A stretch of DNA of 64,000 nucleotides from Aliiroseovarius sediminilitoris (GTDB lineage: Bacteria; Pseudomonadota; Alphaproteobacteria; Rhodobacterales; Rhodobacteraceae), in assembly GCF_900109955.1 (NCBI RefSeq), contig NZ_FOJB01000001.1, forward strand, positions 2,852,001 to 2,916,000. The letters are read 5' to 3'. The notes under the pieces were generated by a model, which did not search any database, had not been told where the DNA came from, and saw nothing but the letters and a program-made list of their open reading frames with translations. Positions 43,110-52,341 of the stretch are shown here, piece by piece. Within the stretch, counting starts at the first letter, position 1. Every line of letters starts with the position of its first letter. The translations under genes were made by a program, and so were the position numbers.

Positions 43110-44834
43110 GTGGTGCCCCTTAGATTTTCCGCCTCTCGCCAACTTGTCGCCGCCATGGCGGCAGCAATCTATCTTTCCGGTTTCACGCCCCTCATGGCGC
43201 AGGCCAATGCGGCGGGGCCCTATCTGGCGGCGCGGCAGGCCGACCTGTCCGGCGATTTCGCCAAAGTGGTCGAATATGGAACGCGCGCGCTGGTGGAAAA
43301 CCCGGACCGCGCAGATGTGTTGGAAGGGTTGGTTGTCTCGCATACGGCCTTGGGCGAAGTTGACAAGGCCTTGCCGTATGCACACCGCTTGGCCTCGATC
43401 AATCCCGACAATCAACTGGCGGGCCTTGTTCTTCTGGGCGATGCACTGGCCAGCGAAAAATGGGCAGAAGCAATTGCTCTGCTGGAAAGCGGTATTTCAG
43501 TGGCCGGCGTGGTCGACCAGATGATCACGGCCTGGGCCAATCTGGGCCAAGGCCAGATGTCACAGGCGCTTGAGGTGTTCGACGCCTTGTCGCAAGATCC
43601 CAACAGCCGTTCTTTCGCCCAATTCCAGAAGGCGCTCGCGCTGGCTCATGTCGGCGATTTTGAAGGCGCCGCAAGCATTCTTGGAGGTGATCAAGGTGCA
43701 TTGCAACTGAACCGCGGCGGTATTCTGGCTTATGCACAGGTGTTGAGCCAGCTTGATCGCCACGCCGATGCCTTGGAGCTTTTGAAGGCCAATGCCTCTC
43801 CGCTGGTCGACCCGGAGGTCGACGACATCATCGCCCGGCTGGAAGCGGGCGAAGTATTGCCATTCACCGGAATCACCTCGCCGAATGACGGGGTTGCGGA
43901 ACTGTTTTTCGCGGTGGCCGAAAGTCGCAGTGTCGACAGCGACCCGACCATCGCGCTGATCTTCAGCCGCCTTGCAGAACACCTGAATCCGAAAAACGCC
44001 ACGGCCACCTTGCTGTCTGCACGACTGTTGGAGCAGTTGGAGCGTCACGACCTCGCGGTCGAGGCTTACGGTCGCGTCCCGAAGGACAGTCTTCTGTATC
44101 AGGAGGCCGCATTGGGGCGCACCGATGTCCTGCGCCGATCCGAGAAATTTGATGAAGCCATCGAAGAGCTAAGCGCCCTGGCCGATGCCTATCCCGAGAC
44201 GTTACGGTTCAGGGTTGCCTTGGGTGATACGCTGATGCAACTGGACCGTTTCAAAGAGGCGCGTGCGGCCTATGATCAGGCCATCGCCGAATTCTCGGAA
44301 GACTTGCCTGGTCAGTGGGCCACCTATTTCCAGCGCGCGATAGCGCTGTCCAAACTTGACGAATGGCCGGCTGCCGAGGCTGATTTCCGCAAGGCACTGG
44401 AACTTAGCCCCGACGAGCCGAATGTCCTGAACTATCTTGGCTACACCTATGTTGAGCGACAAGAAAATCTGGACGAGGCGCTGGACATGATCGAACGCGC
44501 CGTCGCCGCACGCCCCGACAGCGGCTATATCGTTGACAGCCTGGGATGGGTGTTTTTCCGTTTGGGGCGCTATGACGAAGCCGTCGAACAGATGGAACGT
44601 GCGGTCGAACTTATTCCCGTTGATCCGATCCTGAATGACCATCTGGGCGACACCTATTGGGCGGTGGGGCGCCAACGCGAAGCCGAGTTCCAGTGGAGCC
44701 GCGCCTTGAGCTTTGTCACCGACGATACGGATCTGGAAGAAATGAACCCCGATCGAGTCCGCCGCAAGCTTGAGGTCGGGTTGGACGTAGTGTTGGAAGA
44801 AGAAGGGGCGCCCCCCCTTAACGCCGCCGAATGA
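43110..44834 (+). CDS. Exported TPR-repeat protein
   Basis: 574 residues. A signal peptide (about 1-33, ending FTPLMAQANA) is followed by at least eight TPR-like helix pairs, clearest near the C-terminus: NYLGYTYVERQENLDEALDM, YIVDSLGWVFFRLGRYDEAV and LNDHLGDTYWAVGRQREAEF. Such proteins scaffold envelope complexes; the partner here is unknown. The start is uncertain: GTG at 43110 is chosen, with GTG 43113 and TTG 43104 as alternatives. Coupled by ATGA to ispE. Confidence 0.85.
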   Translation: MVPLRFSASRQLVAAMAAAIYLSGFTPLMAQANAAGPYLAARQADLSGDFAKVVEYGTRALVENPDRADVLEGLVVSHTALGEVDKALPYAHRLASINPDNQLAGLVLLGDALASEKWAEAIALLESGISVAGVVDQMITAWANLGQGQMSQALEVFDALSQDPNSRSFAQFQKALALAHVGDFEGAASILGGDQGALQLNRGGILAYAQVLSQLDRHADALELLKANASPLVDPEVDDIIARLEAGEVLPFTGITSPNDGVAELFFAVAESRSVDSDPTIALIFSRLAEHLNPKNATATLLSARLLEQLERHDLAVEAYGRVPKDSLLYQEAALGRTDVLRRSEKFDEAIEELSALADAYPETLRFRVALGDTLMQLDRFKEARAAYDQAIAEFSEDLPGQWATYFQRAIALSKLDEWPAAEADFRKALELSPDEPNVLNYLGYTYVERQENLDEALDMIERAVAARPDSGYIVDSLGWVFFRLGRYDEAVEQMERAVELIPVDPILNDHLGDTYWAVGRQREAEFQWSRALSFVTDDTDLEEMNPDRVRRKLEVGLDVVLEEEGAPPLNAAE

Positions 44835-45661
44835 CGATCACCAAGGTTTTCGCCCCCGCGAAGGTGAACCTGACGCTGCATGTGACGGGTCAGCGCAAGG
44901 ATGGCTATCACTTGCTGGACAGTCTGGTGATGTTCGCCGATGTCGGCGACCGGGTGACGGTCATGTCCGCACCGAAACCATTGTTCGAGGTCACAGGACC
45001 ACGCGCCACAGGTGTACCGACGGATGACACCAATCTTGTGGTGCGTGCCGCCGCGCTGTTCGACATCCCGGCTCACATCATCCTGTCCAAATACCTTCCC
45101 GCCTCTGCCGGGATCGGGGGCGGCAGCTCAGACGCCGCTGCGACCATCCTCGCGCTGTCCGAAATCACTGGCGACACCTGTTTGCCCGAAGGCGTCACCG
45201 ATTTGGGAGCAGATGTGCGGGTATGTCTGATGCGGCAGGCGGCGCGGATGCGCGGCATTGGCGAGGATGTGATACCCTGCCCCGGTCTGCCGCCGCTCTT
45301 CGCCGTCCTTGCCAATCCCGGCATCGAGGTGCCGACGCCTGCGGTCTTCAAGGCGCTTGCAAACAAGGCAAACCCACCCATGCCCAAGCGCCTGCCGCAC
45401 GGCATTAAGACACGCGAGTTCATCGATTGGCTGGCCAGCCAACGCAACGACCTGGAGCCTCCGGCTCTTTCGACAGCCCCGGTGATTGCTGACGTATTGC
45501 AAGCGCTTGCGTCGTTGCCCGAGGCTCGACTTGCGCGCATGTCCGGGTCAGGGGCAACCTGTTTTGCCTTGTTTGAAACTGACAAGGCCGCAAAAGGCGC
45601 GGCCCAATTGCTATCGGATCAACAGCCAGCTTGGTGGATCGAACCCGCCCGCCTCAGCTGA
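44831..45661 (+). CDS. ispE: 4-diphosphocytidyl-2-C-methyl-D-erythritol kinase
   Basis: 276 residues. It phosphorylates CDP-methylerythritol in the MEP isoprenoid pathway. APAKVNLTLHVTGQRKDGYH (catalytic Lys and substrate loop) and LPASAGIGGGSSDAAATI (GHMP ATP loop) are diagnostic, and RLARMSGSGATCFALFE is GHMP motif 3. Overlaps the TPR gene by ATGA and the convergent prenyl synthase by eight bases, placing two isoprenoid genes tail to tail. Confidence 0.96.
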   Translation: MTITKVFAPAKVNLTLHVTGQRKDGYHLLDSLVMFADVGDRVTVMSAPKPLFEVTGPRATGVPTDDTNLVVRAAALFDIPAHIILSKYLPASAGIGGGSSDAAATILALSEITGDTCLPEGVTDLGADVRVCLMRQAARMRGIGEDVIPCPGLPPLFAVLANPGIEVPTPAVFKALANKANPPMPKRLPHGIKTREFIDWLASQRNDLEPPALSTAPVIADVLQALASLPEARLARMSGSGATCFALFETDKAAKGAAQLLSDQQPAWWIEPARLS

Positions 45662-46649
45662 TCCGCGCCACCACATAGTCCGCGATGTCGTGCAGCATGT
45701 CGCGAATGGGATCATCCGGTAGCACCGCCAACGCCGCCTTTGCCTTGTCAGCCCAGACCATCGCATCTGCGCGCGTGTCTTCCAAAGCGCCATGCTGGTG
45801 CATCAGTGCCAGCGCATGATCCAGATCCCCATCTTGCTGTCGGCCTTTTTCGATGGTCCGGGTCCAGAACGCACGTTCCTCTGCATCCGCCTTGGCAATG
45901 GCCTTGATCAAGGGAAGCGTCAGCTTGCGTTCGCGGAAATCGTCACCGATGTTCTTGCCAATCGCATCGCCGCCCGTGAAATCCAGCAAGTCATCGACGA
46001 TCTGGAATGACACCCCCAGCGCATCGCCATAACCGAACAGCGCCTTGACCTGCGCCTCGCCTGCGCCGGCAATCACGCCGCCCACCTCGGTTGCTGCGGA
46101 AAACAGCGCGGCGGTCTTGCCGCGCACCACTTGCAGATAAATCGCCTCGTCCGTGGCCAGATCCTGTGCGGCGGTCAGTTGCAGCACTTCACCTTCCGCA
46201 ATCGTGGCCGAAGCGTTGGCCAGAATATCCAGCACCCGCAAATTACCTGTCTCGACCATCAATTGGAAACTACGCGAGAACAGATAGTCGCCAACCAGAA
46301 CGCTGGACTTGTTGTCCCACAACAGATTGGCGGTGGGTCGTCCGCGACGCTGGCCGCTTTCGTCCACAACATCGTCATGCAACAGCGTGGCGGTGTGAAT
46401 AAACTCGACCGTTGCGGCCAGATGAATGTGGTAAGGCCCCCTATAGCCACACAACTTCGCCGCCGCCAATGTCAGCATGGGGCGCAGCCGTTTGCCGCCC
46501 GCGTCCACCAGATGTGCTGTCACCTCGGGAATGCGTGGCGCGTTTTTCGATGCCATACGCTGACTGATCAGGGCATTCACTGCTGCCATCTCGTCCTTGA
46601 GATACGCGCCCAAACGTTCGTGCGGTTTATGTGCAGCTTCGATCAGCAT
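45654..46649 (-). CDS. Long-chain trans-polyprenyl diphosphate synthase (ubiquinone side chain)
   Basis: 331 residues. GGKRLRPMLTLAAAKL, the first aspartate-rich motif TATLLHDDVVDESGQRRGRP and the second IVDDLLDFTGGDAIGKN identify an IspB/DdsA-type enzyme that extends farnesyl diphosphate to octa- or decaprenyl chains. Chain length cannot be told; alphaproteobacteria usually make Q10. ATG 46649 has AAGG before it and is preferred to GTG 46655. Confidence 0.94.
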   Translation of the reverse strand: MLIEAAHKPHERLGAYLKDEMAAVNALISQRMASKNAPRIPEVTAHLVDAGGKRLRPMLTLAAAKLCGYRGPYHIHLAATVEFIHTATLLHDDVVDESGQRRGRPTANLLWDNKSSVLVGDYLFSRSFQLMVETGNLRVLDILANASATIAEGEVLQLTAAQDLATDEAIYLQVVRGKTAALFSAATEVGGVIAGAGEAQVKALFGYGDALGVSFQIVDDLLDFTGGDAIGKNIGDDFRERKLTLPLIKAIAKADAEERAFWTRTIEKGRQQDGDLDHALALMHQHGALEDTRADAMVWADKAKAALAVLPDDPIRDMLHDIADYVVARIS

Positions 46650-46720
46650 GATCACCTTCCCGTCAACTTGCCCGACAACCGGCTCGACAAATCCGTGGCC
46701 CTGTCATTAAGTCCATATCT

Positions 46721-46936
46721 ATGAGAGAGCTTCTTCGGACAACAGACCCAACATTGATCCCTTTTGTCACAGCCCTGCTTGATGGCGAGGATATAGACTG
46801 CTTTACGATGGACGTCCATATGAGCGCGCTGGAAGGTTCGATCGGAATACTGCCGCGGCGCCTGATGGTTCTTGAGCGGGATCTGTTCCGGGCACGTGCC
46901 GTTTTGCGCGACAACGGTGTGGACTTCGAAGGCTGA
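46721..46936 (+). CDS. DUF2007 family small protein
   Basis: 71 residues: MRELLRTTDPTLIPFVTALL, then IDCFTMDVHMSALEGSIGI and RLMVLERDLFRARAVL, the DUF2007 (putative signal-transducing protein) pattern. Function unknown. Three bases before trmN6, so probably co-transcribed; divergent from the prenyl synthase. Confidence 0.9.
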   Translation: MRELLRTTDPTLIPFVTALLDGEDIDCFTMDVHMSALEGSIGILPRRLMVLERDLFRARAVLRDNGVDFEG

Positions 46937-46939
46937 CCC

Positions 46940-47698
46940 ATGACCTCTGCCACCTCAGATCTGACGAATGACGCGTTTCTGGGCGGACAACTGACATTGA
47001 CGCAGCCTGCGTCCGGTTATCGTGCTGGCGTTGATCCGGTGTTTCTGGCCGCTGCCGCTCCCGCTCGATCCGGACAATCGGTTTTGGAACTGGGTTGCGG
47101 GGCGGGTGCGGCAAGTCTTTGCCTTGGACGACGCGTGGCTGGGCTGCGCATGGTAGGGCTTGAGCAGCAAGCAATCTATGCCGATCTGGCCCAGCGCAAT
47201 GCGCTACAGAATGCCATTCCACTGACCATCTATCAAGGTGATCTGGAAAACATGCCCGCGGACCTTCGGCAGGACCGGTTCGATCATGTCATCATGAACC
47301 CCCCTTATTTTCGGCGCGACCGCGGCACGTCATCGCCCGACGGGATCCGCGAAGGCGCATTGGGCGAGGTTACACCGCTGACCGCGTGGCTTGATCACGC
47401 CACCCGCCGCTTGCTGCCCGGCGGTTATTTGACGCTGATCCAGAACGCTGAGCGTTTGCCCGAGGTTCTGTGCGCGATGGACAGCAGGCTCGGGTCAATC
47501 GTGGTAAAGCCCCTGTGTCCCCGGATCGGACGCGCAGCATCGCTGGTGATCGTGCAGGCGCGCAAGGGTGCGCGCGGAGCGTTTCGTCTGGCAGCGCCTC
47601 TTGTCGTGCACGAAGGATCTCATCACACGGAGGATCACGAGCACTACACGCCGGAAGTCGCTGCGATTTTGCGCAAGGGTGGCGCCTTGCCTCTTTGA
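46940..47698 (+). CDS. tRNA1(Val) A37 N6-methyltransferase-like
   Basis: 252 residues. TLTQPASGYRAGVDPVFLAA, the SAM motif VLELGCGAGAASLCLG and HVIMNPPYFRRDRGTSSPDG (NPPY, an N6-adenine methyltransferase hallmark) identify the TrmN6/YfiC family. In E. coli it methylates A37 of tRNA1Val; the alphaproteobacterial target is inferred from the family. Confidence 0.9.
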   Translation: MTSATSDLTNDAFLGGQLTLTQPASGYRAGVDPVFLAAAAPARSGQSVLELGCGAGAASLCLGRRVAGLRMVGLEQQAIYADLAQRNALQNAIPLTIYQGDLENMPADLRQDRFDHVIMNPPYFRRDRGTSSPDGIREGALGEVTPLTAWLDHATRRLLPGGYLTLIQNAERLPEVLCAMDSRLGSIVVKPLCPRIGRAASLVIVQARKGARGAFRLAAPLVVHEGSHHTEDHEHYTPEVAAILRKGGALPL

Positions 47699-47820
47699 TA
47701 AACACGCGATTTTGCGCCGCTTGCTGAATGTTTTTTCACCAACACCCCTTCACTCTTAGTGACAAGCCACCAAATATATGGTGCACTTAACCTGTCCATA
47801 CACATCAGAGGAGGAGCGCC

Positions 47821-47988
47821 ATGAGCATGAGTTCGCATCTTGAAGAGCTGCGGAGAAAACACGAGGTTCTCTCTGAAAAGGTCGAGGCGATACAACGGTC
47901 GCCCGGCAGCAGCGACCACGAGATTACTGAGCTTAAGAAGCAGAAACTCCTGCTCAAAGAGGAAATTGAGCGTCTCGCAACCGCCTAA
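47821..47988 (+). CDS. DUF465 (YdcH-like) small coiled-coil protein
   Basis: 55 residues reading MSMSSHLEELRRKHEVLSEK at the start and ending LKKQKLLLKEEIERLATA, with two charged helices separated by RSPGSSDHEI. This is the DUF465 pattern, a helical hairpin of unknown role. A very strong ribosome site (GAGGAGGAGCGCC) precedes the ATG, suggesting high expression. Confidence 0.92.
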   Translation: MSMSSHLEELRRKHEVLSEKVEAIQRSPGSSDHEITELKKQKLLLKEEIERLATA

Positions 47989-48004
47989 GGCCAATCAGAC
48001 CGGG

Positions 48005-48880
48005 TCAGTTGCCTGCGCTTCGTGCCGAACTGGCCCGCGCGGCCATCGCCGCGCCGAATGTGATAAGAACACCGGCAAGAATCAATGACGGTCGGGGGTC
48101 TGCCACACCGGCAACGATAAGGACGAGCGTCGACAACAAGGGCGCGCCATAGCTGGCGACGCCCAACAGTTGGATGTCGCCCTGCTTTACCCCAACATCC
48201 CAAACATAGAACGCCAGCCCAACCGGGCCCAGCCCAAGCCCCAGAACGGCAGTCCATCCCAGTGCATTGGGCGGCCATACCGTTGTTTCCCAAAGCAAAT
48301 GCGCGCCCGTCGAAAGAACCGCCGTCATAAGACAAAACACAGTGACAGAGGCTGTCGGTGTGTTGCCCAACCGGCGCGACAAGACGGAATAGCCAGACCA
48401 CGTTAGCGCACCTAGAAAGGCCAAACCAAACCCCGGAAGCGCATCGGTGGCAAACCCGGTGGCACCACCAAGCACGAGGATCGCCGCGCCGATGAACGAG
48501 ATCACTGCGCCTAAAATGTGCAGAGGTTCGAGCCGCTCCCCTGGTAAGAGGCCAGAGAACAAAACGATCAACAACGGCCACAGATAGGCAATCAGCCCAG
48601 CCTCGGCCGCGGGCGCCATGCGCAACGCCGAGAAATACAGCGCGTGATAGCCAAACAGGCCCAGCGTGCCGAACAGATAGACGCGCCAACTGATCTGGCG
48701 CAACACGCGGAACTCACCCGCCCAACCGATCCAAACCAGCCCGACCGCGCTGCCAACCAGAAACGTCATCGCGGCCAGTTGGAACGGCGGCACCGGCACG
48801 GTTCCCACGGTGAACAAGGCCAGCAGCGACCACAGCAGCACAGCCACAAACCCGATCGCAGTCGCCTTTCCTTTTGTCAT
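48005..48880 (-). CDS. EamA/DMT family transporter
   Basis: 291 residues with about ten membrane spans in two EamA repeats: AIGFVAVLLWSLLALFTVGT to LFSGLLPGERLEP, then GFGLAFLGALTWSGYSVLSR to a final SLILAGVLITFGAAMAARAS. Likely exports a small metabolite. It overlaps the LysR regulator by ATGA, so both come from one transcript, and the regulator likely governs it. Confidence 0.9.
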   Translation of the reverse strand: MTKGKATAIGFVAVLLWSLLALFTVGTVPVPPFQLAAMTFLVGSAVGLVWIGWAGEFRVLRQISWRVYLFGTLGLFGYHALYFSALRMAPAAEAGLIAYLWPLLIVLFSGLLPGERLEPLHILGAVISFIGAAILVLGGATGFATDALPGFGLAFLGALTWSGYSVLSRRLGNTPTASVTVFCLMTAVLSTGAHLLWETTVWPPNALGWTAVLGLGLGPVGLAFYVWDVGVKQGDIQLLGVASYGAPLLSTLVLIVAGVADPRPSLILAGVLITFGAAMAARASSARSAGN

Positions 48881-49818
48881 GCCAGGTCCTCGACCGGAAT
48901 GACCGTCATATCCGTCGCGCAGGAGGCCGTCTTGGTCATCTCAGCCAGGATCCAATCTCGGAAGGCTGCTATGTCTGGTCGGCTCTCCTGCCCAAGACGG
49001 CATAGGAATCGAAATTTCGCTGCTGTCCCCAACGCTATCTTGAAAGGTGCCACCAGTCGCCCATCCGCAAGATATTTTACGACAAATGCCCGGCGTCCCA
49101 GCACCACACCAGCGCCGGACAAAGCAGCGTCCAGAGCGTGATCGAACTGTGAAAAACTCGACGAAATTCGCGGCACTCCTTCGATACCAACCGCCTTGAA
49201 CCAAGCCTGCCAGTCGCACGCGGGATTTAGAAAATCATCTGAGCTGTTGTGGATCAACGGCGCTTGCAGCAATTCTTGCGGTGTCGTGAACCGTTTGGCA
49301 AATTCGGGCAGCATGACCGGCGCCAACCACTCCGGCTCAAGAGGTTGCGAAAAAAGTCCATCGTCAGGGCCATACCCGAAACGGATGGCCACATCCACTT
49401 CGTCCGTGTTCAGATCCATCATTCGTAAACCGGCGGTGAACCTTAGCTCAATGTCCGGGTGGGCTTGGGCGAAGGCAAACATGCGCGGCGCAAGCCATTT
49501 GGCCGTGAAGGCCGGTCCAGCCGTCACCGTCAGAACATCAGCTTCTACGCTGCGGCGGGCCGCACGCCATGCCGCTGTCAGCGCCCCAAACCCCTCGGCT
49601 GCACCGGGGGCCAGGATGCGTCCTGCTTCGGTCAACTCGACCGCGCGATTCAACCGGTTGAACAGCGGTGCACCAAAATGCTCTTCAAGTGATTTGATCT
49701 GGAACGACAACGCTGCCGGGGTCACGTTCAATTCAGCCGCCGCACGTTGAAACGACATGTGGCGCGCAGCCGCATCAAAGGCGCGCAAGGCGGTCAGTGG
49801 TGGCAGTCGATCAGTCAT
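48877..49818 (-). CDS. LysR family regulator (GcvA-like)
   Basis: 313 residues. The winged HTH reads ALRAFDAAARHMSFQRAAAE, LNVTPAALSFQIKSLEEHFG and LFNRLNRAVELTEAG; the effector domain has AFTAKWLAPRMFAFAQAHPD, a GcvA-branch signature. The targets are unknown; divergent gene at 49924 and the coupled transporter are candidates. The gap 49819-49923 carries the promoters. Confidence 0.92.
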   Translation of the reverse strand: MTDRLPPLTALRAFDAAARHMSFQRAAAELNVTPAALSFQIKSLEEHFGAPLFNRLNRAVELTEAGRILAPGAAEGFGALTAAWRAARRSVEADVLTVTAGPAFTAKWLAPRMFAFAQAHPDIELRFTAGLRMMDLNTDEVDVAIRFGYGPDDGLFSQPLEPEWLAPVMLPEFAKRFTTPQELLQAPLIHNSSDDFLNPACDWQAWFKAVGIEGVPRISSSFSQFDHALDAALSGAGVVLGRRAFVVKYLADGRLVAPFKIALGTAAKFRFLCRLGQESRPDIAAFRDWILAEMTKTASCATDMTVIPVEDLA

Positions 49819-49923
49819 TCAGTTAAGTATCGCTTATGCGAAAGCATCGAAAGTCTCATTTGTGCATTTCTTTCAAGCACCAGATACTTGGTCAAGTCAA
49901 AATAGCTTATCAAGGACAAGGCC

Positions 49924-50106
49924 ATGTTAGAGACAGCCACAAACGATCCGAACCTTCGCCGTGCCTATGATCGCGCACATGCACAACGTGCAGAATATGT
50001 CACAGCAGCCCTTCGACGGATGCACGCGGTTTTGTGGCGGCCTTGGCCAAATGCAAACGGGGCCAGCCAACTCAGCCAGCCCCTGAATTGCGATTGTCCG
50101 GCGTGA
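49924..50106 (+). CDS. Small hypothetical protein, 60 residues
   Basis: Starts MLETATNDPNLRRAYDRAHA and continues QRAEYVTAALRRMHAVLWRP, a probable amphipathic helix with many Arg/Ala; the end is irregular (LNCDCPA). I do not recognise it. It is supported by a good ribosome site (AAGGACAAGGCC) and its position divergent from lysR, where a regulated small gene is common. Its stop directly abuts the phaB stop (no spare base). Confidence 0.55.
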   Translation: MLETATNDPNLRRAYDRAHAQRAEYVTAALRRMHAVLWRPWPNANGASQLSQPLNCDCPA

Positions 50107-50829
50107 TCAGACGAAGAATTGCGCGCCATTGGCCGAGATGGTCGACCCGTTTATGAATTGCGCATCATCTGATGCCAGGAAGGTCACGCAGCGCGCGATT
50201 TCTTCGGGCTCGCCAAGCCGCCCCGCCGGGATGCCCGAGATGATAGACTCGCGCACTTTTTCCGGCACAGCCATCACCATTTCGGTGGCGATGTAGCCGG
50301 GGCAAATTGCGTTGGCCGTGATGCCCGCGCGCGCACCTTCCTGGGCCAGCGACTTAACGATCCCCAGATCGCCCGCCTTGGTCGCGGCATAATTCACCTG
50401 ACCAAACTGACCTTTCTGCCCATTGATCGAGCTGATCACGATGATCCGGCCAAACTTGCGTTCGCGCATACCGGGCCAAACGGGGTGAACCGTATTGAAC
50501 ACACCCGTCAGGTTGGTGTCGATCACCTCTTGCCACTGTTCGGGCGTCATCTTGTGAAACGGAGCGTCCCGCGTGATGCCCGCGTTGGCGACCACGACAT
50601 CAATCGGCCCGACCTCCGCTTCGACCTGCGCCAACCCGTTCTTGGAGGCTTCGTAGTCGCCGACGTTCCATTTATATGTCTTGATGCCAGTTTCTTTGGT
50701 GAAGGCCGCGGCCTTTTCGTCGTTGCCTGCATAAGTGGCAGCCACGTCGTAGCCGTCTGCTTTCAGGGCTTTGGAAATTGCCGCGCCAATGCCGCGCGAC
50801 CCACCTGTGACCAGTGCAACTCGAGCCAT
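50107..50829 (-). CDS. phaB: Acetoacetyl-CoA reductase
   Basis: 240 residues of the SDR fold. VALVTGGSRGIGAAISKAL is the NADPH loop, VVVANAGITRD the NNAG-equivalent, and SSINGQKGQFGQVNYAATKA gives Ser-Tyr-Lys; the sequence is close to PhaB/PhbB throughout (DVAATYAGNDEKA, GYIATEMVMAVP). It reduces acetoacetyl-CoA to (R)-3-hydroxybutyryl-CoA for PHB. ATG 50829 follows GGAGGATTAC. Downstream of phaA but separated by a hairpin. Confidence 0.95.
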   Translation of the reverse strand: MARVALVTGGSRGIGAAISKALKADGYDVAATYAGNDEKAAAFTKETGIKTYKWNVGDYEASKNGLAQVEAEVGPIDVVVANAGITRDAPFHKMTPEQWQEVIDTNLTGVFNTVHPVWPGMRERKFGRIIVISSINGQKGQFGQVNYAATKAGDLGIVKSLAQEGARAGITANAICPGYIATEMVMAVPEKVRESIISGIPAGRLGEPEEIARCVTFLASDDAQFINGSTISANGAQFFV

Positions 50830-50955
50830 GTAATCCTCCGTTATAGAATCTAGGTATGGAAACACTGTTACCTTTTACATACCCGCTGCGCAATATTGTT
50901 GCGCAAACATTTTGCCGCAATGCAGATATATTTTCCGGCATAACCGCAATCTGAC

Positions 50956-50979
50956 AAAAAAGACGCCCGAAGGCGCCTT
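50956..50979 (-). terminator. Hairpin with UUCG loop between phaA and phaB
   Basis: On the minus strand AAGGCGCC-TTCG-GGCGTCTT (eight pairs, one G-T) is followed by a T run (plus-strand AAAAAA at 50956-50961). It would terminate or attenuate phaA transcription before phaB. The rest of gap 50830-51001 shows nothing else clear. Confidence 0.75.
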
Positions 50980-51001
50980 TTCTTCAATTTGTTTCGATGT
51001 T

Positions 51002-52177
51002 TTACGGGCGCTCAAGGCACATGGCCACACCCATACCGCCACCGATACACAGGGTCGCCAGACCTTTCTTGGCATCGCGGCGCTTCATCTCGAACAGAAG
51101 TGTATTCAAGATGCGGCAGCCAGACGCGCCAATCGGGTGGCCGATGGCAATCGCGCCGCCGTTCACGTTCACGATGGAAGTATCCCAGTCCATTTCCTTG
51201 TTAACGGCGCAGGCCTGAGCCGCAAATGCCTCGTTCGCTTCCACAAGGTCAAGATCCTGCGCTTTCCAGCCCGCCTTTTCCAACGCCTTGGTCGAGGCGT
51301 GGATCGGGCCGACACCCATGATCGACGGGTCCAGCCCGGCGGTCGCATAGGAGGCAATGCGCGCCAACGGCTCCAACCCGCGTTTTTCGGCTTCATCGGC
51401 GGTCATCAGCAACACAGCCGCTGCACCGTCATTGATGCCCGAAGCGTTTGCCGCTGTGACCGAACCGTCTTTGGTAAACGCCGGGCGCAGCTTCTGCATG
51501 GCATCCATCGTTGCGCCATGACGGATGTATTCGTCCTGATCGACAACGGTCTCTCCCTTGCGGGTCTTCACTGTGAACGGAATGATTTCATCGGCGAACT
51601 TGCCCGCCTTCTGGGCGGCTTCCGCCTTGTTTTGCGATGCAACCGCAAATTCATCCTGCATATCGCGGGTGATTTGCCATTGCTGGGCAACATTCTCGGC
51701 GGTTTGACCCATGTGATAGCCGTTGAAGGCATCCCACAGACCGTCTTTGATCATGCAATCGATGAATTTCATATCGCCCATCTTGTGACCGGAACGCAAG
51801 TGCGCCACGTGGGGGCTGAGCGACATGTTTTCCTGTCCTCCAGCGGCGACGATGGCCGCATCCCCAAGCATCACATGCTGGGCACCAAGGGCCACGGTGC
51901 GCAGACCAGACCCGCAAACCTGGTTGATCCCCCAGGCCGAGCTTTCCTTGGGAAGCCCTGCATTGATATGTGCCTGACGCGCGGGGTTCTGACCCTGACC
52001 GGCTTGCAGCACCTGGCCCAAAATGGTCTCGCTGACTTCGGACTTGTCGATTCCGGCGCGGGCGACGATGGCCTCAAGCACAGCGGCACCAAGATCGTGG
52101 GCAGGTGTGTTGGCAAATGAGCCCGAGAAGCTGCCGACGGCAGTCCGCGCGGCGGATACGATTACAACGTTGGTCAT
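51002..52177 (-). CDS. phaA: Acetyl-CoA C-acetyltransferase (beta-ketothiolase)
   Basis: 391 residues. It condenses two acetyl-CoA into acetoacetyl-CoA, the first step of PHB synthesis. [20 protein letters not shown] carries the acyl-accepting cysteine, [20 protein letters not shown] the catalytic His, and [16 protein letters not shown] the proton-transfer Cys. ATG 52177 follows AAAAGGACCCATC. Upstream of phaB on the same strand; phaC is not in the window. Confidence 0.96.
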   Translation of the reverse strand: MTNVVIVSAARTAVGSFSGSFANTPAHDLGAAVLEAIVARAGIDKSEVSETILGQVLQAGQGQNPARQAHINAGLPKESSAWGINQVCGSGLRTVALGAQHVMLGDAAIVAAGGQENMSLSPHVAHLRSGHKMGDMKFIDCMIKDGLWDAFNGYHMGQTAENVAQQWQITRDMQDEFAVASQNKAEAAQKAGKFADEIIPFTVKTRKGETVVDQDEYIRHGATMDAMQKLRPAFTKDGSVTAANASGINDGAAAVLLMTADEAEKRGLEPLARIASYATAGLDPSIMGVGPIHASTKALEKAGWKAQDLDLVEANEAFAAQACAVNKEMDWDTSIVNVNGGAIAIGHPIGASGCRILNTLLFEMKRRDAKKGLATLCIGGGMGVAMCLERP

Positions 52178-52341
52178 GATGGGTCCTTTTCCTCCGAACT
52201 GACGGTTCCATGCTTTCAAGTCGTCGCCAAGGGACGGTTTTCAAGCGGGAAACCGATGTTGGACGTATCCTGTGCTGCATCGCAGAGGAAATCAAGTCGC
52301 ACGCGCGGGTTGCGACCGTAAGGACCAATTGCGCCCTTGGA

